A DNA stretch of 64,000 bases, taken from Brachypterus glaber (Eukaryota > Arthropoda > Insecta > Coleoptera > Kateretidae). The DNA is taken from the NCBI GenBank assembly GCA_958510825.1, contig OY294046.1:4464001-4528000 (forward strand), given 5' to 3'. Shown piece by piece: positions 60,501-64,000 of this stretch. A model generated the notes under the pieces. That model had not been told where the DNA came from, did no database searches, and saw only the letters and a list, made by a program, of their open reading frames with translations. Every line of letters starts with the position of its first letter. Positions within the stretch are counted from its first letter, which is position 1. Made by a program: the position numbers and the translations under genes.

Positions 60501-63500
60501 AAAGTAAGTTTTTTAATACCCTGGTAGAATTTTAAGGAACAGATTTTTTACATCGGCGCTTAGTGCTATTAAGAGTGCCGATGTATTGAAATCTTCGCCG
60601 AAAAGTCAAAATCTTTGACCACGTTTTTTCACATTTCTCGACGTTTTAGACCATTCTGAGTCGAAATCAGTAAAACAAATTTTTGCGTCTGTCTGTCTGT
60701 CTGTCGTCTGGGTGTAAACTCTCTAACTCCATTTCTACATGAGATATCGACTTGCGGTTTTTTGCATATTGTTTCTTATCGTATTCCGAACAGCTGATTA
60801 GATTTTAGGGGTAAACGATTGGGGGTAAGGGGGTAAAAATAGGGTAAAACTCCTATTTTTAGCGTTTTTTGTTTATAATTAAGGCAATTATTATTGTATT
60901 TGGTTAATTTAGCACTTATATAAAAGATAATTTTAAATTGGTCAAAAAATGTTATAAACAACGTTTTCCTAAAACGCATTGTTGTCGAGATATTGGCGTT
61001 TAAAGCAGTAAAAGGTTTTTTTAGCATATCTCACATATTTATAACCCGATTTCAAGAAATTATATTTTAAATAAAAGCTCTTTTTAAGCCCTATAAAAAA
61101 TGTTATATACAGTTTTTTGCTAGAATATAATGTTTTAAAGATATAGAATTTAAAATCAAACAAAACACCTAGTTTGAAATTTGCAAACTAGATGGCTCTA
61201 GTGTACAATAGTGCCGATGTTTTGACAGGGTTTCAGATAAGGGCAAAAAAAAGTTTGGATTTGTTGCCTAGTGTAATTAGAAAATAGATTGGTAGAATAT
61301 TTAAATAAGACTAGATTATTAGTTTTCTTTTTTTTCAAAAAGCTTGATGAATTTTTTCTAGGTACTTTACCTACCTGGCAGAATTTGGTGACAAAATGAA
61401 ATATGACATAAACTTGGCTACTCTAGAGGCTCGGCAATGTAAAGATTTACTGTCTCAAGCTCAGTATCACGTGGCCAGAGCGAGAAGAGTGGACGAAGAA
61501 GAAAGGATAATCAGAAGGAAGCAGGAAGAAGAAAGGACTGCATTTAAAATGCGACAAATTGAAGAACAGGTATCAAATAGTTTTTTCACTACTAGCTTTA
61601 GAACATACCATTATTTATCATTTTTTCAGACTGTGAAATCAATTTTCTTCACTTATAGCAATAATAATTTTTTCTCTCCTAGTAGGAGTAAATTTTATAA
61701 ACAATTGATTTCTGCCACTTTAGATGTTTCAGTACTTTGTGCAATTTTTACTAACTAAACCCAAAAAAATAGCTTTAAATAACTTTTTATTTATTAAATA
61801 TGATTAATTATAATTATTACCAATTAATACAATCAATAATTAGCTAAATATTACGAAAACAATAAAAAAAACTAAATTTTTAAACGTCAGTTCAAAGTAT
61901 TTATTTGAGCAAATGTCATTGATCAAGGCTACTTGATTTTTATGAAAATTTCAAGAAATATCATTTCTGTTAATATTAATAATAATAAATAATAATTTAT
62001 TTTATTATTTGTATACAAATAGTTAAATAGTGCTAGCAGTGAAAAAACTAATATATAAACTACGGTAGAGAAGACTATTATAGCCAAGCTATAAAAAATG
62101 TCTTCTCTACCTCGGTATATAATTACTATTATTTTTCTCACTCGAGAGGAATAGTTATTTTCTTAACTAGTGTATTAAGTGGATAAAATCACTTAATACA
62201 CGAGTTGAGAATTTAATTTTATCCAACATCTTTTATTTTTAAATAAAAATCTATAATTTTGCGAAAAATTATGTCAAAAATATTAAGATTAAGTTTTCTT
62301 AATACTAAAATAATAGGTAGCCATGGCCTAAGTATGCCTATTAAAATAAACAATTGCTAGTTTTACATTTCTTACAAACGTCAAAATGGACGCGGTGATG
62401 ACAGAATTTTTAATAAAAACAGTATTTTATTCAAAAACTAAAGAATAATTTGGGGATTTCTTTAATTTTTATGGTTTAGTTAACGTGCTTGTATTTATAG
62501 AATAGTTATAATACTTAATAGGGTATGTAACTAATTTTGGGTGAGATCAAAAGTAAAAGAGTGGGTGAAAAATTTTTTACTCACTAGTGGAAAAAAAACT
62601 CACTTTTGACATTTAAAATAGTGCTCAAAACAAGTGTTTCTGTGAAGGTGTTGGATAAAGTATTTTTTCACGCACTTTTTAACTTGTTTAACTTGTACAT
62701 TATTTCTTATCATTTTATTTATTTTTTCAGAAAAAAATGGAAGAGGAAAAACACCAACGCAAAGAACAGATGCTCCAAAAACGTCAAGAATACAAGGAAA
62801 AAACGAGAAACGCAATCATCAATCTCGAGTTGCCGTCAGAGAAGAAGAAAAGCAAAGGCCGAAGGGAAGTCCAGTATGTCAGCGACTCGGGAAGCGACCA
62901 GGAGAACCGTGGCGAGGGGGGCGAACCCCGAGAACGCAAGAAAAAAGAAAAATCGCGCAAGCGCAGAAACAGTGGCGACCGAAAAAGCGGCGGGAAACGA
63001 GGCCGAAAACGCAACCGCAACTCCGGCTCAGACTCCGATGACAGACCGAAAGGCAAACGCAGCAAAAAACCCAAAGACATCAAGAAAGACGACGGGCTCA
63101 GCGCCAAACAAAAGAGCAGAATCGTATCAAAAGCCACCATTTCAAGCAGTGATGACGACAGTGATGACGGTCGAAAGCTCAAAATCGCAAGCGGTGACGA
63201 AAGTGGTGACGGCGCCAGGGGCAAAAAACGAAGGATTTCATCGGGATCCGATTCCAGTCGATCAAGATCAAGGTCAAAAAGTGGTTCTAGATCAAGGTCA
63301 AGGTCCAGATCGAAGAGTGGGTCTAGATCAAGGTCAAGGTCTAAAAGTGGGTCGAGAAGTAGGTCACGTTCGAAGTCCAGATCTAAGTCCAGATCCAGAT
63401 CTAAGTCAGGTTCCAGATCCAAGTCTAGATCAAGATCAAAGTCGGGGTCCAGATCCAAGTCCAGATCTAAGTCTAGATCTAAGTCCAGATCTAAGTCTAG

Positions 63501-63666
63501 ATCCAAGTCCAGATCAAGGTCCAAGTCTAAATCAAGGTCAAGAAGTAGATCTGGTAGTGGGTCTCCGAAAAGTAGGGCTTCCAGAAGTCGCTCTGGATCT
63601 CCAGCAGGTAGTGGTAAGGGTTCTAGAGCTTCTTCGCCGGCAAAAAGCGGAAACGATAGTGATTAA
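48531..63666 (+). CDS. Ctr9: Ctr9, Paf1/RNA polymerase II complex TPR subunit (12 exons seen, one mostly in a gap)
   Basis: Ctr9 is the large TPR scaffold of the nuclear Paf1 complex. The complex rides with RNA polymerase II and supports elongation, histone H2B ubiquitination and downstream H3K4/K36 methylation. Identification rests on joined exon translations that read as a colinear animal Ctr9: [20 protein letters not shown] at the N terminus, [20 protein letters not shown] mid-protein, [20 protein letters not shown] and [20 protein letters not shown] later. All junctions are GT-AG with matching phases. Order: TPR repeats from about residue 40 to the end of exon 10, then a Glu/Arg-rich coiled coil (exons 11-12), then a Lys/Ser/Asp-rich tail and a roughly 100-residue RS repeat. 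About 1,045 residues are visible. One internal exon (my estimate, about 120 residues) is lost in the 200-N gap, which would give a normal total near 1,170. The ATG has A at -3 and G at +4. No disabling change is seen. Confidence 0.97.
48630..48728 (+). CDS. Ctr9: Ctr9 exon 2
   Basis: Residues 15-47 ([20 protein letters not shown] to NLA). Acceptor TTTTTGTAG, donor GTAAGT, phase 0 at both ends. It covers the conserved N-terminal segment before the first TPR. Confidence 0.95.
48729..49935 (+). other. Ctr9 intron 2
   Basis: 1,207 nt. Holds a LINE-like 3' tail at about 49140-49600. The open frames at 48816-49007 and 49170-49388 show no recognisable domain. Confidence 0.85.
49140..49600 (+). mobile_element. 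Probable LINE 3' end with TTGAA tail
   Basis: An AT-rich 3' UTR-like region ends AAATAAATGAATTGAATTGA, a pentamer repeat of four units (49577-49600). Short tandem tails of this sort terminate many insect non-LTR elements. No diagnostic protein domain and no target duplication were identified. Confidence 0.4.
49936..50175 (+). CDS. Ctr9: Ctr9 exon 3
   Basis: Residues 48-127. Begins [20 protein letters not shown], the first helical repeats, and ends KIIMYDQ at donor GTAATA. Includes the conserved [20 protein letters not shown]. Phase 0 at both ends. Confidence 0.96.
50253..50475 (+). CDS. Ctr9: Ctr9 exon 4
   Basis: Residues 128-202 (split codon). Two TPRs: [20 protein letters not shown] and [20 protein letters not shown], with typical small and aromatic TPR positions. 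The 223 nt leave phase 1. Donor GTGAGT. Confidence 0.96.
50551..51229 (-). mobile_element. Family B copy in Ctr9 intron 4 (minus)
   Basis: ACATCGGCACTTAGTGCTAC start and AACGTTTCATCTAG end. Complete, about 0.68 kb. It lies opposite to the next copy in the same intron. Confidence 0.85.
51474..52014 (+). mobile_element. Family B copy in Ctr9 intron 4 (plus)
   Basis: CTAGATGAAATGTTGCAAGC start to CTAAGTGCCGATGT end, with the middle CTGTCTG block deleted. It stops 24 bp upstream of exon 5, so the branch-point region of intron 4 may lie within the element. Confidence 0.85.
52039..52280 (+). CDS. Ctr9: Ctr9 exon 5
   Basis: Completes the split Gly codon, then [20 protein letters not shown] and [20 protein letters not shown] repeats. 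242 nt restore phase 0. The acceptor is only 24 bp from the end of a family B element. Donor GTAAGT. Confidence 0.96.
52281..52937 (+). other. Ctr9 intron 5
   Basis: 657 nt. Contains GTCCGTCCGTCCGATGTCACG near 52386 and a run of ACTTGTG/CACAAG words at 52620-52680. No gene or clear element ends. Confidence 0.7.
52938..53232 (+). CDS. Ctr9: Ctr9 exon 6
   Basis: [20 protein letters not shown] through [20 protein letters not shown] to YETMKIL. Contains two or three TPRs. Acceptor TTTTTTTCAG, donor GTGAGC, ends in phase 1. Codon use is GC-richer than the flanking introns. Confidence 0.97.
53331..54591 (+). repeat. 32-bp minisatellite filling Ctr9 intron 6
   Basis: About 39 copies of a 32-bp unit, AGTTAAATCTTTGCGAAATA followed by TTTAGTTTGCGA, with scattered substitutions (TTTGCC, TGTGAAG, CACAG variants). 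It begins about 100 bp after the exon 6 donor and ends 30 bp before the exon 7 acceptor. Every unit contains a TATTTAG trimer that resembles a 3' splice site. Confidence 0.95.
54622..54865 (+). CDS. Ctr9: Ctr9 exon 7
   Basis: Completes Gly, then [40 protein letters not shown] and [14 protein letters not shown]. Acceptor AATTTTTAG follows directly after the minisatellite. Ends in phase 2 at donor GTAATT, so the next exon must begin with one base of an Arg codon. Confidence 0.97.
54866..55211 (+). other. Ctr9 intron 7, first part
   Basis: AT-rich. Includes GCTTGGCGCCATCTATTTAT near 55070. None of the missing Ctr9 exon is found here. Confidence 0.6.
55212..55878 (+). pseudogene. 5'-truncated LINE reverse-transcriptase fragment
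   Basis: An open frame from about 55215 begins with the RT catalytic block (AFADDT at 55227-55244, the YXDD-equivalent with two Asp). It continues [56 protein letters not shown] and the thumb-like [14 protein letters not shown], then [15 protein letters not shown]. These are typical of the RT fingers/thumb boundary and C terminus of Jockey/CR1-type non-LTR elements. Fingers, palm start and endonuclease are absent (5' truncation). It runs into the gap, so its end is unknown. The frame is open for about 220 codons, indicating a young insertion. Confidence 0.85.
55879..56078. other. Assembly gap (200 N)
   Basis: Exactly 200 N, probably a fixed-size placeholder. It separates the LINE fragment from the last 15 nt of Ctr9 exon 8. 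Confidence 0.98.
56079..56093 (+). CDS. Ctr9: Ctr9 exon 8, last 15 nt after assembly gap
   Basis: GAAAGAATTTTGAAG encodes ERILK and is followed at once by GTAAGTA. In animal Ctr9 this peptide directly precedes the start of the next exon here ([10 protein letters not shown]), and the phase (0) fits. The rest of the exon lies in the N run 55879-56078 or is missing from the assembly. Confidence 0.88.
56173..56830 (+). mobile_element. Family F fragment in Ctr9 intron 8
   Basis: Periodic C-rich units (CAGATTCACTTTCAGCAACC, TTTTCACGAAAACTACCC, CCTCACCCCCTCGGGGGTGG) followed by the 3' part with GCGTTCTTAAGTTATCGTG and GACCGACCGACCGAGCGAC. The 5' end is missing. Confidence 0.75.
56831..57095 (+). 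other. Ctr9 intron 8 spacer
   Basis: AT-rich, with a GAATTTAGAATTTAGAATTT run near 56880. Nothing else. Confidence 0.5.
57096..58057. mobile_element. CCGGGTGA-ended element with nested family B copy
   Basis: CCGGGTGAGTTTTATTTATG at the left and CATAAATAAAAATCACCCGG at the right are inverted repeats, extended by TCCACCC / GGGTGGA. TA flanks both ends. Without the nested family B copy (57238-58012) the host element is only about 185 bp. Confidence 0.8.
57238..58012 (-). mobile_element. Family B copy in Ctr9 intron 8
   Basis: ACATCGGCACTTAGTGCTAC start to TGTTTCAGCTAG. The right-terminal roughly 80 bp (GAATTTAAAATCAAACAAAA to GTGCCGATGTTTTGA) occur twice in tandem at about 57823-57904 and 57906-57985. 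Confidence 0.85.
58193..58522 (+). CDS. Ctr9: Ctr9 exon 9
   Basis: 110 codons, phase 0 to 0: [20 protein letters not shown], then [20 protein letters not shown] and [23 protein letters not shown] repeats, with the highly conserved [18 protein letters not shown] linker between. Donor GTGAGT. Confidence 0.97.
58523..58989 (+). other. Ctr9 intron 9, first part
   Basis: AT-rich with a small GC-richer patch (ACGCTAGAGTCGACGCGGCG, about 58900). No element recognised. Confidence 0.5.
58990..59936. mobile_element. CAGGGTGTCCC-ended element in Ctr9 intron 9, 947 bp
   Basis: CAGGGTGTCCCAGAACTCGC at the left and, inverted, GAAGTTTTGGGACACCCTG at the right. The repeats extend to about 38 bp with CGTCCATCCTTGAAG. 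TA flanks both sides. Inside, GTCAGGGAAAT words recur about ten times at 59065-59290. No ORF. It shares CAGGGTG ends with family H but has a different interior. Confidence 0.85.
59937..60240 (+). other. Ctr9 intron 9, A/T homopolymer tract
   Basis: Long A and T runs with AAAGATCTTTTTTAG-like words, leading into the exon 10 polypyrimidine tract. Confidence 0.6.
60241..60503 (+). CDS. Ctr9: Ctr9 exon 10
   Basis: [40 protein letters not shown] and [20 protein letters not shown]: the last TPRs. Acceptor TTTTTTTCAG. Ends in phase 2 at donor GTAAGT. Confidence 0.97.
60550..61230 (-). mobile_element. Family B copy in Ctr9 intron 10
   Basis: ACATCGGCGCTTAGTGCTAT start. Truncated in TTTTGACAGGGT at the right, losing the final CTAG end. 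Both recurring short frames are intact on the minus strand (60776-61027, 60969-61163). Confidence 0.85.
61362..61569 (+). CDS. Ctr9: Ctr9 exon 11
   Basis: Completes Lys, then [20 protein letters not shown] and [20 protein letters not shown], moving from the TPR solenoid into a Glu/Arg coiled coil ([19 protein letters not shown]). The donor GTATCA is weaker than the others. Phase 0. Confidence 0.95.
61570..62148 (+). other. Ctr9 intron 11, first part
   Basis: AT-rich. Contains a hairpin at about 62052-62121 (TATATAAACTACGGTAGAGA / TCTCTACCTCGGTATATA). If the intron were retained, translation would end at 61756 after about 63 extra codons. Confidence 0.6.
62149..62660 (-). mobile_element. Family E element in Ctr9 intron 11
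   Basis: Reverse of 20236-20764 over nearly the whole length, from AATAGTTATTTTCTTAACTA to GAAGGTGTTGGATAAAG. It ends 70 bp before the exon 12 acceptor. Confidence 0.85.
62731..63666 (+). CDS. Ctr9: Ctr9 exon 12, coiled coil, charged tail and RS domain
   Basis: Acceptor ATTTTTTCAG, then [20 protein letters not shown] continues the coiled coil in frame. A Lys/Arg/Ser/Asp-rich nuclear-type region follows, including [20 protein letters not shown], a conserved Ctr9 tail motif. Next comes a Ser-Arg/Ser-Lys dipeptide domain from about 63250 to 63548. It ends [10 protein letters not shown] and TAA at 63664-63666. An open antisense frame across it is only a shadow of the repeat. Confidence 0.96.
   Translation, partial: KKMEEEKHQRKEQMLQKRQEYKEKTRNAIINLELPSEKKKSKGRREVQYVSDSGSDQENRGEGGEPRERKKKEKSRKRRNSGDRKSGGKRGRKRNRNSGSDSDDRPKGKRSKKPKDIKKDDGLSAKQKSRIVSKATISSSDDDSDDGRKLKIASGDESGDGARGKKRRISSGSDSSRSRSRSKSGSRSRSRSRSKSGSRSRSRSKSGSRSRSRSKSRSKSRSRSKSGSRSKSRSRSKSGSRSKSRSKSRSKSRSKSRSKSRSRSKSKSRSRSRSGSGSPKSRASRSRSGSPAGSGKGSRASSPAKSGNDSD
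63250..63548 (+). repeat. RS-dipeptide coding tandem repeat in Ctr9
   Basis: Short tandem DNA repeat built on TCAAGATCAAGG / TCCAGATCTAAG units, encoding about 100 residues of alternating Ser-Arg and Ser-Lys with interspersed Gly. Length is probably polymorphic, since such arrays change by slippage. Confidence 0.85.
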
Positions 63667-63672
63667 AATAAA
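63667..63672 (+). terminator. Candidate Ctr9 poly(A) signal, proximal
   Basis: AATAAA begins immediately after the stop codon. Use of it would give a 3' UTR of only about 20-35 nt. An alternative AATAAA is at 63841-63846. Confidence 0.4.
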
Positions 63673-63741
63673 TTCTTTTTATTTAGATTTTATAGAATTG
63701 TGTAGTATTTACCATATGTTTTGCGCAGTGTATATTTGTCC

Positions 63742-63782
63742 GGCCGGTCGGACGATTAGTGTTTAAGGCTAATCGCCCGGCC
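63742..63782. repeat. GC-rich hairpin downstream of Ctr9
   Basis: GGCCGG and GATTAG pair with CTAATC and CCGGCC around TGTTTAAGG, between the two poly(A) signal candidates. It could sit in a longer 3' UTR. Confidence 0.5.
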
Positions 63783-63835
63783 AATTTAAAGTTTATTCAA
63801 GGTATATTTTTCATTAGAAATATATTATTTTTCTT

Positions 63836-64000
63836 TTGCAAATAAATAAGAATAAATACGAAAAATTATTTTATCCAATACATACAAATAATAAGACAAT
63901 TACCAGCTTTATTTTAAATAGATAAACTCAATAATAACCCTCGCGTGGCTTTTACTTTATTGAGTGGATAATTATTTAGTTTGCCCACTCAACTGTCACT
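63836..64000 (+). mobile_element. Family D element, copy 3, cut by window end
   Basis: From AAATTATTTTATCCAATAC through GTGGCTTTTACTTTATTGAG to CACTCAACTGTCACT at the last base. It matches 22288-22590 and the reverse of 7459-7804, and continues beyond the window. Confidence 0.8.
63841..63846 (+). terminator. Candidate Ctr9 poly(A) signal, distal
   Basis: AATAAA with a second overlapping-type AATAAA at 63851. Gives a 3' UTR of about 200 nt. Confidence 0.35.

Noticed and set aside
62784..63524. 246-codon antisense open frame of alternating Asp-Leu
   Set aside because: It is the mirror of the RS-coding repeat of Ctr9 exon 12; low complexity with no independent support.
62606..63666. Alternative plus-strand frame through Ctr9 exon 12 giving a long Asp/Gln/Val-rich peptide
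   Set aside because: It starts inside a transposon in intron 11 and is only the shifted reading of the RS array. The splice-consistent frame gives the conserved Ctr9 tail.

Overview
This is a gene-poor, AT-rich animal nuclear window, most likely from an insect. Genus cannot be read from it; a beetle is possible but is only a guess. Exactly one protein-coding host gene is recognisable: Ctr9, the TPR scaffold subunit of the Paf1 (RNA polymerase II associated) complex. It lies on the + strand from 48531 to 63666 with short GT-AG exons and introns full of transposable elements. No rRNA, tRNA or CRISPR-like feature was found.

Layout. From 1 to about 48.3 kb there is no recognisable host gene. The space is filled by short non-autonomous DNA elements (MITE-like, foldback and palindromic), fragments of an I-clade-like LINE with RNase H (about 1.73-2.45 kb on +, 38.7-39.1 kb on -), and a broken reading frame resembling the start of a tyrosine-recombinase-type element (11.4 kb). 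Several families recur. Family A has CCCTGGTAGAAA ends, is rich in AACGTT, is about 0.9 kb long and has a TA target duplication. Family B has ACATCGGCAC near its ends and occurs in three Ctr9 introns. Family C ends in ATCGTCGGCTTACAAG. Family D carries GGATAAAATTATTTACC. Family E carries ATCCAACACCTT. Family F is a C-rich periodic repeat starting CACTGCCCAGTAAAAGAGC. Family G is Harbinger-like, with ends reading into TTACGTAACGC and 3-bp TAA/TTA/TAT duplications. Family H ends in CAGGGTG with a TA duplication. Family J ends in CCGGGTGT. Nested insertions are common. The most elaborate nest is 42.4-47.0 kb, where a piggyBac-like TTAA element sits inside a palindromic element, inside a foldback arm pair, inside a family C element.

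Ctr9 exons: 48531-48572, 48630-48728, 49936-50175, 50253-50475, 52039-52280, 52938-53232, 54622-54865, an exon almost wholly lost in a 200-N assembly gap (last 15 nt at 56079-56093), 58193-58522, 60241-60503, 61362-61569 and 62731-63666. All splice phases agree across the visible junctions. The protein is a long TPR solenoid followed by a charged coiled coil and a C-terminal tail ending in a long Arg-Ser repeat domain. Intron 6 is almost entirely a 32-bp minisatellite. Introns 4, 8 and 10 carry family B copies in both orientations. Intron 7 holds a 5'-truncated LINE reverse-transcriptase fragment that runs into the gap.
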